A stretch of DNA of 48,462 nt from Prevotella sp902465605 (lineage in GTDB: Bacteria > Bacteroidota > Bacteroidia > Bacteroidales > Bacteroidaceae): contig CABQNT010000018.1 of assembly GCA_902465605.1 (NCBI GenBank), positions 1 to 48,462 of the forward strand. The letters run 5' to 3'. Each line of letters opens with the position of its first letter. Position 1 is the first letter of the stretch. Under the pieces are notes generated by a model. That model searched no databases. It saw nothing but the letters and a program-made list of their open reading frames with translations, and was not told where the DNA came from. Below are positions 24,367-33,104 of this stretch, in pieces. Position numbers and translations under genes: made by a program.

Positions 24367-25507
24367 ACATCATTTCATAGCATAGTTTCAGCCAAACCAA
24401 GGTGCATGGTAGGGCTTTTAACGAATATACTTGTATCAAGTCGTGCCGTATACAACGAGGATAGAGGTCGGACGAGCCAAATCCTGATATCATTAACACC
24501 AGCACCATGAAGACTACATCCCAACGATTGCGTTGCCACGGAGCAGACAGATACCATATACAAGCCCCACTAATGGCAATAATGTACGAACTACTCTCAC
24601 TGCCTGTGCTGAAAAGTACGACGAACAGCAACACCGATGCAAGGTAGGTTTGGCGAAACATTGCATTTCTGTATTGCGAAAAGCGAAAGTAAGGGATGAA
24701 AAACAATACCAACGCTGGAGCGATGAGCCACAAATCGGAATATAAAAGATTGCCTGTAATGCGACGAACCATGCCCAATAAGGAGATATTTTGGGCAATA
24801 GATTGGAGGTTTTCTCCATTCTTTTCCAACAAGGTAACATACCATTCGTGATATTGCCCTATCACATAGTCGGCATTGCTTATCAGCATAGGCGCAACGA
24901 ACAGCACAACAGCCCACAATAACAACGATAAAACGAACCGTCCTTTATGCTTGGAGAAGAAGAAAAAAGCCAGTCCCACCACCCCATATAGCTTGACAAA
25001 TGTACCTAACACTATGAGGAATGCCGCCCAAAAGTCACGCTCTCGCTCTATCAAGAAGTACGAAGCAATGATAATGGCAGCAATGGCAATGTTGAATTGC
25101 TGCATGAACAAGGACGTTAGCAACGTCTCTGCACAAAACCAATAAATAAAGATTTGCTGTTTGTACTTCAGTTGCGACCTACTAATGGCAACATACAAGC
25201 AGAGCGAGAGTACTACATTCCAAAACAACATACCTAACCATACGGGCATTACAGCAAAGGGAGCAACGACCAAAGCGAATAAAGGTCCATAATGATTTAC
25301 ATCAAAATATTCGTTGGGGTACGCCCCATACAGCGATGTTTGGTTCACTGTATGCCAGAAAACGCCACGGAATATCAGATAATTGTTGTTGCGATGCAAC
25401 TTGAAAACAGTGGCGATAATGGGCAAAAGTGTCCACAGCCACAACAAGGTTCGCTTGTCGTGAAAGAAAGGTTTGGCTAAGAATGCCCTGCATTTAAATT
25501 GTAGCAT
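24311..25507 (-). CDS. GT87-like (DUF2029) membrane glycosyltransferase
   Basis: A 398-residue polytopic protein with about ten hydrophobic segments, typical of GT-C enzymes that use polyprenyl-phosphate sugars as donors on the periplasmic side. The first large loop, with YPNEYFDVNHYGPLFAL, fits the GT87 pattern, and a Lys/Tyr-rich re-entrant segment follows near FVKLYGVVG. The start at MLQFKC (25507) is preferred over 25537, because a TATTTTTG -7 box at 25548-25555 would leave almost no leader for the earlier ATG. Its 3' end runs 56 nt into gtrA on the other strand. With the deacetylase, GT2 and GtrA it could complete a sugar-transfer route. Confidence 0.75.
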   Translation of the reverse strand: MLQFKCRAFLAKPFFHDKRTLLWLWTLLPIIATVFKLHRNNNYLIFRGVFWHTVNQTSLYGAYPNEYFDVNHYGPLFALVVAPFAVMPVWLGMLFWNVVLSLCLYVAISRSQLKYKQQIFIYWFCAETLLTSLFMQQFNIAIAAIIIASYFLIERERDFWAAFLIVLGTFVKLYGVVGLAFFFFSKHKGRFVLSLLLWAVVLFVAPMLISNADYVIGQYHEWYVTLLEKNGENLQSIAQNISLLGMVRRITGNLLYSDLWLIAPALVLFFIPYFRFSQYRNAMFRQTYLASVLLFVVLFSTGSESSSYIIAISGACIWYLSAPWQRNRWDVVFMVLVLMISGFGSSDLYPRCIRHDLIQVYSLKALPCTLVWLKLCYEMMFKNYASADVGTQSEASRS

Positions 25508-25695
25508 ATAATATATCTTTGAGTTTTGTGAATACATATCAATGCTACAAAAATAATTAAATAAATACAGAGAGGAACTAAATTATCATAAAAAAAATAA
25601 TACCTTTGTAAAAAAAATCACCTATATATCTACCTTGCGTTAATCAAGATGATTATGGCTTTTGTTTGATATTACTTATCTATTTTTATCAATCA

Positions 25696-26658
25696 ATGAA
25701 AATATCAGTTTTAGTACCTATTTATAAAGTAGAGAATTACATCAAGGAATGTGCTGAAAGCTTATTCACGCAGACATACCAGGACATTGAGTTTATCTTT
25801 GTAGACGATTGCAGCCCCGACAAAAGTATTGACATCTTGCGACAATGCGTGAGCAGGTATCCTGCCGTCAGTTCCAAGACCAAACTGATTAGGCACACTA
25901 AGAACAGGGGGCTTGCCGCCGTTCGTCAAACAGGAATAGATGCGGCAACAGGGGATTTTGTCGCTTTTGTAGATAGCGATGATTACCTATATGGTTGCGA
26001 CGCCATTGAGAAAATGGCAAGAAAACAAATGGAGACCGACGCTGACATCGTAGAATGTGGCCACTGTTTTACGGCACAAAATCAGCTGCGAATGATTTAT
26101 CCTGACAACAGAAACCTGAAATGCCGCATCTTATCCATATTGCTGAGAAAGACTAAGGATTTTGGAGTTTGGGGAAAACTGTTTAGAAAGTCCCTGTTTA
26201 CAGACCATCACATTCTCTTTTCAGAGGGCATCGGCTTCGGTGAGGATTACTCTGTGATACCTTGTTTACTGCTTGTGGGGCGCAGGACTCTTTTAAACGA
26301 GGTTGTATATTACTATCGCAGAGAGCGCCCCGGCTCTTACTGCGCGTCCATTTCGTTAGAGTCACTATTCTCGTTTATACGGGCCATGAGGGTCGTTGAG
26401 TTTTTCTTCAGTAAGGAGAATGCTGACGACGCTTATGTAAAAGCAATAAATTTGGCAATGCTGTCTATATACGTTGACTGTTATGATTGTGATTTATCAA
26501 AACATCAAGTATCGCTAATAGAACAAAAGCTTGATTATCACCCACGCTTCTTGACAACCCGATTGCTGTATTTCCTGCTCCACAATACTTACCCCAGCCG
26601 AATTGTGCGAAGGATATATCGCTCAACAAGAAGATTGTATCTATACTTGCATCGCTAA
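25696..26658 (+). CDS. GT2 family glycosyltransferase
   Basis: A 320-residue soluble or peripheral glycosyltransferase. The GT-A fold starts with MKISVLVPIYKVENYI and continues with FVDDCSPDKS, the NRGLAAVRQTGIDAATGDF segment and the metal site FVDSDDYLYG (near 95). The C-terminal third is helical and basic. It most likely adds a sugar to a cell-surface glycan or lipopolysaccharide core at the cytoplasmic face. The ATG at 25696 starts the conserved domain; an upstream start at 25666 adds only a hydrophobic stub. A TACCTTTG at 25601-25608 may be its -7 box. It converges on the GT90 gene with a 4-nt 3' overlap. Confidence 0.85.
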   Translation: MKISVLVPIYKVENYIKECAESLFTQTYQDIEFIFVDDCSPDKSIDILRQCVSRYPAVSSKTKLIRHTKNRGLAAVRQTGIDAATGDFVAFVDSDDYLYGCDAIEKMARKQMETDADIVECGHCFTAQNQLRMIYPDNRNLKCRILSILLRKTKDFGVWGKLFRKSLFTDHHILFSEGIGFGEDYSVIPCLLLVGRRTLLNEVVYYYRRERPGSYCASISLESLFSFIRAMRVVEFFFSKENADDAYVKAINLAMLSIYVDCYDCDLSKHQVSLIEQKLDYHPRFLTTRLLYFLLHNTYPSRIVRRIYRSTRRLYLYLHR

Positions 26659-27662
26659 TGAGCATCATTAACGATATTCAAATACTTCTGCAAAACCAAT
26701 AAGGACACCATGCGTTCACGCCGTTTATCCTTGAATTGTGCTACGAATTGGTGTGCATGCTCAACGATAGCTTCTGCATCTTCGGGATGATTGATATAAT
26801 AACGAAGTTGTTGAGGAAGGTCCGAAAAGTCGGTTTTTATGGCAATATAGTGATAATTTGGTATCAGTTTACCTTCCATAAACCATGATTCGCAAGTAGG
26901 AGGGGGCATTACTGCTATCGAATTTGAGGACATGATCCACTTCAAATTGCTTGCCACGTCGTTCCCCTCCAACGCCATGATGAACTTATAATTCAAATGT
27001 TCGGCAATGGAAAGCTTAGGGGTGTGCCACTCTTCAAACTGCTCATCTACCACTCCCGCATCAATTAAGGGGTGCTGAAAGTACTTTTGCATGAACTCAA
27101 GACGATTTTGTTTTAAGTCGTTTCCTTCTTTCTGACCGATTTCTCCGCGGAATATCGCCATGTTTTTTTTATCCTGAAAGGCTTTCTTGTCCTGTATAAA
27201 AAGGAAATGGCGCACACGGTCGAGCTTCATCAACACTGCATTTTGATTACCTTTCACAATGGGCCTGCTCTTGACTATTGACGGAAGTTTAGGGACATAT
27301 GTAACATCACCTGGCAATATTATCCACCGATAGTAGGGAGAAAAGGCTTTGGCATAACGATAAGAGTCTAGATAATACACTTTCGGGTGTTTTATTTTTT
27401 GCGTTCCAAGCATAGTGGAATTCTCGCGAAACACAGTTTTATCGATAGGAGTTTCTATCGCCAAACGGTTATAATAGTTCACCCTATTCCAAATATAATC
27501 TTGGTCCGCACGGTCAAGCAAAACTTTCTTATCCCGCTGCCACAAATACTTTAGAATAAAATGGGGCATGGACACTTGAATATAGGACACAAAATAATAT
27601 TTCCACTTCGCATTCTTTTTGCAGCCAAATAGATGGTTTACCCAACGAAAAACATTAATCAT
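26655..27662 (-). CDS. GT90/CAP10-like glycosyltransferase
   Basis: A 335-residue protein of the CAP10/GT90 type, which in bacteria modify lipopolysaccharide or capsule. The recognisable core is AIFRGEIGQKEGNDLKQNR (about 165-190), HLNYKFIMALEGNDVASNLKW (about 225-245) and the SIAVMPPPTCESWFMEG segment with PNYHYI. There is no membrane segment. It is the last gene of the leftward acyltransferase-GT4-GT2-GT90 run, and its start overlaps the stop of the preceding GT2 gene by 4 nt. Confidence 0.82.
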   Translation of the reverse strand: MINVFRWVNHLFGCKKNAKWKYYFVSYIQVSMPHFILKYLWQRDKKVLLDRADQDYIWNRVNYYNRLAIETPIDKTVFRENSTMLGTQKIKHPKVYYLDSYRYAKAFSPYYRWIILPGDVTYVPKLPSIVKSRPIVKGNQNAVLMKLDRVRHFLFIQDKKAFQDKKNMAIFRGEIGQKEGNDLKQNRLEFMQKYFQHPLIDAGVVDEQFEEWHTPKLSIAEHLNYKFIMALEGNDVASNLKWIMSSNSIAVMPPPTCESWFMEGKLIPNYHYIAIKTDFSDLPQQLRYYINHPEDAEAIVEHAHQFVAQFKDKRRERMVSLLVLQKYLNIVNDAH

Positions 27663-28468
27663 GACTTTTTATATTGATCCAATCCATTTTCACACCATGC
27701 CATTAGCCTCTCTTTCACATGTGACAATTCCGCAAAATTACTGCGTTCATTTTGGCGAGACGCTTCTGGATGAAACAAATGATACACCACTCCACCCATT
27801 TTCAGCGTTCGTTTTCTTACTCCGGAAAAATGCAGACGGTATGCTAATTCGCTGTCTTCGTACCCCCACTCGATAAAGTCCTCATTAAAACCATTCACCC
27901 TTACAAGGTCATCTCGCCAATAAGCCATATTGCATCCACGAGCATGAGCAATGTTCCTGTCGTATCTATCAGCCAACAAGTGACGTAAACAATGCGAACG
28001 ACTGCTGTTGGCCATGTATCCAAATGAAATATTCCACCAATGCAGACGGATTTGTTTGGCAGACAAAATACGATGAGACACCTGTTCGCTCAACTTTACT
28101 CTCGACCCACACACGAAACAATTAGATTCACAAATATCTAAATGATCACTCACAAAATGAGGAGACAAAATCACATCACCATCTATTTGCAAGATATAAT
28201 CGCCTGTCATGACAACAATGGCCTTATTTAATATTTTTGTTTTGCGAAATCCTTTGTCTTTTTGCCATACATGCTTAAGGGGTACAGGGCTCTCATCTCG
28301 CAATCTCTGTATCAACGAACGCGTATCTTCCCGCGACCCATCATCAGCGATAACTATTTCGAACGGTAACACTGTTTGTGCGAAAATGCTGCGCAAACAC
28401 AGTTCTAGCGCCTCTTTCCAGTTGTAGGTTGAGACGAGCATGCTTACCTTGATATCATTCCTGTTCAT
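27659..28468 (-). CDS. GT2 glycosyltransferase with galactosyltransferase-type C-terminus
   Basis: A 269-residue enzyme. The N-terminal GT2 domain shows SMLVSTYNWKEALELCL, IADDGSREDT and the metal site LQIDGDVIL (near 95). The C-terminal Glyco_transf_7C-like part has RGCNMAYWRDDLVRVNGFNE followed by EWGYEDSELAYRL. This pairing is common in lipopolysaccharide core biosynthesis. It is coupled to the GT90 gene by a 4-nt overlap and lies 36 nt after the GT4 gene. Confidence 0.85.
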   Translation of the reverse strand: MNRNDIKVSMLVSTYNWKEALELCLRSIFAQTVLPFEIVIADDGSREDTRSLIQRLRDESPVPLKHVWQKDKGFRKTKILNKAIVVMTGDYILQIDGDVILSPHFVSDHLDICESNCFVCGSRVKLSEQVSHRILSAKQIRLHWWNISFGYMANSSRSHCLRHLLADRYDRNIAHARGCNMAYWRDDLVRVNGFNEDFIEWGYEDSELAYRLHFSGVRKRTLKMGGVVYHLFHPEASRQNERSNFAELSHVKERLMAWCENGLDQYKKS

Positions 28469-28504
28469 ATATTGATGCTGCTAAGTAAAGACTGACGACC
28501 CATG

Positions 28505-29665
28505 TTATCTGCTTTTTCGCAACAACATGTGGTAAACGTTTGCTACCTGGGCTGCCACATCCAGGTTTTCAAACCGCTTGACATACAGCTTGCTTCTGTT
28601 TATCCTTTCCGTTCTGCCCACCGCACCTTGCAACACCGACGCTATGGCTTGTGCCAAAGATTGATGGTCATCGGGATGCACGTAAATGCAGTCTGGTCCT
28701 CCTGCTTCTTCCAAACAAGAGCCTGTACACGCCACGACAGGCAGACCACTTTGTATGGCTTCGACGACGGGAATGCCAAAACCCTCGTAACGCGAGGGAT
28801 AAACAAAGCATTCTGCCTGCTGATAAATGGCAGGTAAATCATCGTTATTCACACTGTGAAGGATACGAACACGCTGTTGAAGACCGTTTTCAGAAATATA
28901 TTTGCGCACCTTTTGCACATAAGAGGTCGCCTTGCCTACGGCCACGAGAGATATTTCTTGCGGCAATTGTCGCAATGCCTTGACGGCCAACAGCAAGTTT
29001 TTGCGCTCCTCCATCGTACCAACATATAGTATGAAGCGTCTCGGCAGGCGGTGAGTAGCGCGCACCCTCCGTTTCTCCTCACTGTCGGCAACAGCCTTAA
29101 AGTTTGTATCACAGCCCTGGTATATTACCTTTATTTGATCTTCCGGATAGTGAGAAAAAGCTAAAATATCTTGCTTTGTACGTTCGCTGATAGCAATGAT
29201 GACATCGGCCTCTTGACAAGTAGACAGGAATTTGCGCTTGTACAACCATGCATCTATCCCGCTATAATATTCTGGATGGCGAAGAAAAATAAGATCATGT
29301 ACCGTTGCAACACTCTTCACCCCACTAGCTTGAATACCTACAGGCAGCTCACCCGACAGTCCATGATAAACCTCAACCCCATCTTTCACCAATTGCCGCA
29401 CCATGCCATGATGTCTCCACCAATCCCTTTGAATTCGGAAAGAATGATGACTAGGATAACAAAAACAAATATTTCTGGCATCCCTCACTTGGCCGCGCAA
29501 ATCGTCATTACCTTTGTCTGGCGCATAAAGCCTTAGCATGAGATGCGCCTCTTCTGCCAACAGCGCATTCACAAGCGTCCTACCATAATTTCCCAGTCCC
29601 GTCGGGTTACTCACTATGCGCTTGGCATCAAAGCCGACAGTAATGATGTTGTTGGTATTTTTCAT
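28505..29665 (-). CDS. GT4 family glycosyltransferase
   Basis: A 386-residue GT-B enzyme of the retaining GT4 family. The N-terminal domain begins ITVGFDAKRIVSNPTGLGNYGR. The donor-binding half has LYVGTMEERKNLLLAV (near 220) and the E-x7-E motif in YPSRYEGFGIPVVEAI (near 300). It probably uses a nucleotide sugar to extend a core or O-chain oligosaccharide. The ATG at 29665 is preferred to an in-frame TTG at 29671. It lies 15 nt downstream of the acyltransferase gene, in the same transcript. Confidence 0.88.
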   Translation of the reverse strand: MKNTNNIITVGFDAKRIVSNPTGLGNYGRTLVNALLAEEAHLMLRLYAPDKGNDDLRGQVRDARNICFCYPSHHSFRIQRDWWRHHGMVRQLVKDGVEVYHGLSGELPVGIQASGVKSVATVHDLIFLRHPEYYSGIDAWLYKRKFLSTCQEADVIIAISERTKQDILAFSHYPEDQIKVIYQGCDTNFKAVADSEEKRRVRATHRLPRRFILYVGTMEERKNLLLAVKALRQLPQEISLVAVGKATSYVQKVRKYISENGLQQRVRILHSVNNDDLPAIYQQAECFVYPSRYEGFGIPVVEAIQSGLPVVACTGSCLEEAGGPDCIYVHPDDHQSLAQAIASVLQGAVGRTERINRSKLYVKRFENLDVAAQVANVYHMLLRKSR

Positions 29666-29680
29666 AAGCAAAAAGACAAT

Positions 29681-30652
29681 TTACACTTTTAACTTTACAA
29701 CTTCCTGTGAAGAAGAGGCGTTCTTGTTCTTTGAGGCCTGTTCAGGAAATCTCGAATTATATTCCGCTCTGGTTCGTTTCCAACGGTTATGACTCCACAG
29801 CCATAGGGCAGGTTGGCGCTGTATGGTTTCTTCAAGCAACTTGAAATATAGGTTTGTAATTTCCCATTCTCCACAGTGTCTTGGATTTTCTGTCATCATT
29901 CTCATTTCACATTGATAATATCCTCGGTTGACACGCCTCATGTCTCCGTAGAAACATACTTGATTGGTTTTCTTTACAATGCGCTCCGCCCCCGTTAAAA
30001 CGGGTGTGTCATGATGCAAGAAATCAACCCAATGGTGGATGTTGTGCCACAGTGGAACCTGATCAGCAATATACCCCACCACCACCGTTTGGTGCTGCTG
30101 CTCATAGGAAAGTATCTTCCGCAACGACTCTTGCATGGGTATGCACAACGCATTTTGCCGCTCGCGGACATATCTAAACAAATAATCAAAGCATTTGTTT
30201 TCCAGAGGATGATACAATTGGCAACACTGTGTCTGCCCGGTCAACCACAAAGGCAGCGACGAAATCCACTCCCAATTGCAATAATGACCTAAATATATAG
30301 CACACGACTGCCCCTGCGCTAACACTTCATTCAGTTTTCCTATCCCTGTAAACTGCATTCTTCTCATGAGTTGCTTCTTGCTCATGGTCATCAGTTTGAT
30401 GGTTTCAACAAGGTAGTCGCAAAACCAATGATAGAAGTCTTTCTCTATCTTCACCAGTTCCTCGTGGCTCTTTTCAGGAAAGCTGCTGGACAGGTTTGTC
30501 CAGATTACGCGATGTCTGTATCTCAAGATGTAAGCCATGATGAGATACAACAGGTCGGACAATACGTAGAGCAAACGCATGGGCAGCAATGACAACAGAT
30601 ACCAGATGCCGTAAACCAAAACATATCCTACCTCATTCAGTACTTTCTTCAT
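29681..30652 (-). CDS. Lipid A-type lysophospholipid acyltransferase (LpxL/HtrB family)
   Basis: A 323-residue inner-membrane acyltransferase with one N-terminal membrane helix (about 8-45). The catalytic HX4E motif is H123-YCNW-E128, with the LPxL-like DQVP segment (ADQVPLWHN near 215) and a tail with WLWSHNRWKRTR as in lipid A late acyltransferases. It would add a secondary acyl chain to lipid A or a related lipid. I set the start at MKKVLN (30652), because a TAACTTTG element at 30682-30689 falls within the 43-codon upstream extension. First gene of the acyltransferase-GT4-GT2-GT90 operon. Confidence 0.85.
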   Translation of the reverse strand: MKKVLNEVGYVLVYGIWYLLSLLPMRLLYVLSDLLYLIMAYILRYRHRVIWTNLSSSFPEKSHEELVKIEKDFYHWFCDYLVETIKLMTMSKKQLMRRMQFTGIGKLNEVLAQGQSCAIYLGHYCNWEWISSLPLWLTGQTQCCQLYHPLENKCFDYLFRYVRERQNALCIPMQESLRKILSYEQQHQTVVVGYIADQVPLWHNIHHWVDFLHHDTPVLTGAERIVKKTNQVCFYGDMRRVNRGYYQCEMRMMTENPRHCGEWEITNLYFKLLEETIQRQPALWLWSHNRWKRTRAEYNSRFPEQASKNKNASSSQEVVKLKV

Positions 30653-30681
30653 TCGAACAGCGTTCAATTCATAGAATGCCA

Positions 30682-30689
30682 CAAAGTTA
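30682..30689 (-). promoter_or_regulatory. -7 element of the acyltransferase/glycosyltransferase operon
   Basis: TAACTTTG on the minus strand, 30 nt before the chosen ATG at 30652. No clear -33 box. Confidence 0.5.
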
Positions 30690-30837
30690 TAAAAAATCTT
30701 CGTATTGTCATCCCTGCACCGATAGCATTTTACCACACTACAAGACTTTGAACGCGTTAACCGGCAACGATTCGCTGTCAAATGACACTTTCTCCCCTTG
30801 TTCCTACTCTTGAAAAAACCTGAAAATCAAAGATACA

Positions 30838-30869
30838 TTTGCACAAAACATTGACAAATCGTATCTTTG
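30838..30869 (+). promoter_or_regulatory. Promoter for the esterase gene
   Basis: TTTG (30838-30841), 20 nt, TATCTTTG (30862-30869), full consensus, 50 nt before the ATG at 30919. Confidence 0.8.
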
Positions 30870-30918
30870 CATACAACGATTGGGAACAACATTGCGTTCC
30901 CTTAATAACAACATTTAG

Positions 30919-31743
30919 ATGAAAACAAGAAAACTCCTCTTAACTCTTAGTTTATTCATTGCAGCGACTTATGCGAGCGCTCAGCAGGTATTCGACGTGA
31001 ATTTATGGAATGGGCGAACCCCACATCCCACTGGTGTTGCTACCGATACGGCGAAGGTGCGCGTGTTTCTGCCCGCTGCCAAACGCGCCACAGGACGGGC
31101 TGTTGTTATCTGTCCGGGCGGCGGATATGCCCACTTGGCTTGGGAAAACGAAGGAACCAACTGGGCATCGTTCTTCAATGACATGGGCATTGCTGCCATC
31201 GTACTGAAATATCGCATGCCACATGGCGTGAAAGAAGCTCCGCTGAGCGATGCCGAACAGGCGATGCGGCTGGTGCGAAAGAACGCACAGGCATGGCACC
31301 TCAATCGTAATGACATCGGTATCATGGGGTTCTCAGCCGGAGGACACCTTGCCTCCACCGTGGCTACCAAAAGCAAAGGCGACGCAAAGGCCAATTTCCA
31401 AATACTGTTTTATCCCGTAATTACCATGATGCCAGGCTATACACACAAGGGTTCGCACGACAACTTGCTGGGCAAGAATCCGAGTAAGAGCACAGAACGC
31501 GAGTACAGTACCGACCTGCAGGTGAGCCGTGTGTCGCCCAGAGCCTTCATCCTCTTGTCTGATGACGATACCGTGGTACTGCCTGCCAATGGCGTTAACT
31601 ATTACTTGGAGTTGTATCGGCACGACGTACCGGCATCGTTACACGTCTATCCTTCGGGCGATCATGGCTTTGGATACAACAGTTCGTTCCGCTATCACGT
31701 GGAGATGCGGCTCGAATTGCAGGCATGGTTGCGCAGTTTCTAA
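30919..31743 (+). CDS. Exported alpha/beta hydrolase, acetyl-xylan esterase-like
   Basis: A 274-residue secreted esterase with a signal peptide (residues 1-21, ending ASAQ). The oxyanion region is VVICPGGGYAHLAWENEG, the nucleophile is in GFSAGGHLAS (near 140), the acid is in LLSDDDTVV (near 215) and the His in PSGDHGFGY (near 250). The closest families de-esterify xylan or feruloyl-arabinoxylan side chains, so periplasmic trimming of plant polysaccharide is likely. It stands alone, with its own promoter and terminator and no adjacent SusC/SusD genes. Confidence 0.82.
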   Translation: MKTRKLLLTLSLFIAATYASAQQVFDVNLWNGRTPHPTGVATDTAKVRVFLPAAKRATGRAVVICPGGGYAHLAWENEGTNWASFFNDMGIAAIVLKYRMPHGVKEAPLSDAEQAMRLVRKNAQAWHLNRNDIGIMGFSAGGHLASTVATKSKGDAKANFQILFYPVITMMPGYTHKGSHDNLLGKNPSKSTEREYSTDLQVSRVSPRAFILLSDDDTVVLPANGVNYYLELYRHDVPASLHVYPSGDHGFGYNSSFRYHVEMRLELQAWLRSF

Positions 31744-31801
31744 CACAGAAACCGTCCCGCTACGCACCGGTTTGACGGTTTACACCAGCAACATCTTCAC
31801 G

Positions 31802-31842
31802 AAAAGAGGGTGACGGATCATGAATTACCGTCACCCTCTTTT
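31802..31842. terminator. Bidirectional intrinsic terminator
   Basis: AAAAGAGGGTGACGG and CCGTCACCCTCTTTT form a perfect 15-bp stem with an 11-nt loop and A/T flanks, between the convergent esterase and thioredoxin-like genes. Confidence 0.92.
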
Positions 31843-31848
31843 CGTCTT

Positions 31849-33024
31849 TTAGAGCCAAGAGCGTATCTCAGCATCTAAATCTTTGATTTGCACATCTCGC
31901 TTCTGCAAAGTGTTGTTCTTGTCAATGATGAAATAAGTGGGAATATTCTGCACGTTATAGTTGACAAGAATGGCATTCTGCTCATCAGCGTTGGCATGGA
32001 CATTTATCCAAGGCAACGCCTCTGTCTTGGTCTTCCAAAAGTGTTCATCGGGGTCCAACGACACTTGATAAATCTCGAATCCGCGGTCGTGATACTTGTT
32101 GTACAGTTCACGAAGGGCCATGATGCGCTCTGTTGATTGCTTGGAAGCGAAGATATGAAAGTCGAGCATCACCACCTTTCCCTTCAAGTCGGTCAGCTTG
32201 CGAAGCACCCCACGATGGTCGGTCAGTGCAATATCAATGAGTCCGGACGTAGCAACCTCACTGGCTTGCAGCATCTTACGTTGGTTGTTTTGGATGATTC
32301 TCACGTCCTTCATGCCCTCGATGGCAATGTTATGCAGGTTGGCTCCGCGCTCAGCCTTTGGGTAGTAAGTGTCCCAACTGGTGGCCACGGCGGCGTAAAC
32401 CTTCACGTCTTCGGCACTCGCGCGTGGATTAAAAATCAGCAAACTGCCGTTCCCAACGTTGATGGTCTGGAAAAGAGCGAAATAAGAAGATGCCTTCATC
32501 GGCTCCTTGTAGATGTAGTTCATCTTCACCTTGTCCTTATAGGCTTCCACTACTTTCTGCAAACTGTCGTTGATGGTCTGCGAGTTTAAGTTCAAATTCT
32601 GGGCAATATCCTGAATTTGCTGTTGCAATGCCATCTGCATCAGCGTGAGTTCCTTAATTTTCGAGCAGTTCTCCGACCCCGTCACCTCGTATTGTGAAGC
32701 CATATTAGGGTATTGAGCCTTGACGTTGACCGTCTCGGTAGAGTCAATCGACACGTTGATGATTTGCCCTGCCACGCGCAGGCGGTAAAACTCCGGCGCA
32801 TCAGTTGCTTTCTCACTGAATGCGAACGAGCCGTCTTCACCCAACCGAACAGAGTCGAGCACCTCCGGTCCGTTCAGTCCCATGTTCTCGAAATACAAGG
32901 TGGAATCCTTGGCATTCGCAATGGTACCGTTAACATTGAATTTCTTCTGCGTACACGAAACAGCACACAAAGCACCGCAGGTGATGGCTGTCATGAAAAG
33001 AATATGATGGAAAGTCTTTTTCAT
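31849..33024 (-). CDS. DUF4369/thioredoxin-like lipoprotein lacking CxxC
   Basis: A 391-residue lipoprotein with a signal ending AVSC (Cys24). Residues about 27-120 form the DUF4369 beta domain, residues 125-250 are mostly helical, and residues 268-391 are a TlpA/AhpC-type thioredoxin fold. The position of the redox CxxC is SKQS (294-297, after DFHIFA), so both cysteines are replaced by serine, while the cis-Pro loop NIPTYF is kept. It therefore cannot be a normal thiol oxidoreductase and may be a scaffold or binding protein. The start MKKTFH (33024) is preferred to the ATG at 33033. A TATCTTTG element at 33055-33062 lies 30 nt upstream on the minus strand. Confidence 0.85.
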   Translation of the reverse strand: MKKTFHHILFMTAITCGALCAVSCTQKKFNVNGTIANAKDSTLYFENMGLNGPEVLDSVRLGEDGSFAFSEKATDAPEFYRLRVAGQIINVSIDSTETVNVKAQYPNMASQYEVTGSENCSKIKELTLMQMALQQQIQDIAQNLNLNSQTINDSLQKVVEAYKDKVKMNYIYKEPMKASSYFALFQTINVGNGSLLIFNPRASAEDVKVYAAVATSWDTYYPKAERGANLHNIAIEGMKDVRIIQNNQRKMLQASEVATSGLIDIALTDHRGVLRKLTDLKGKVVMLDFHIFASKQSTERIMALRELYNKYHDRGFEIYQVSLDPDEHFWKTKTEALPWINVHANADEQNAILVNYNVQNIPTYFIIDKNNTLQKRDVQIKDLDAEIRSWL

Positions 33025-33104
33025 ATTTTTCAAAATAATGGTCTTTCAATGCTGCAAAGATATAGCAAATAATTGAGATTGTCAGCCTACCCAGATAGTT
33101 TTTT

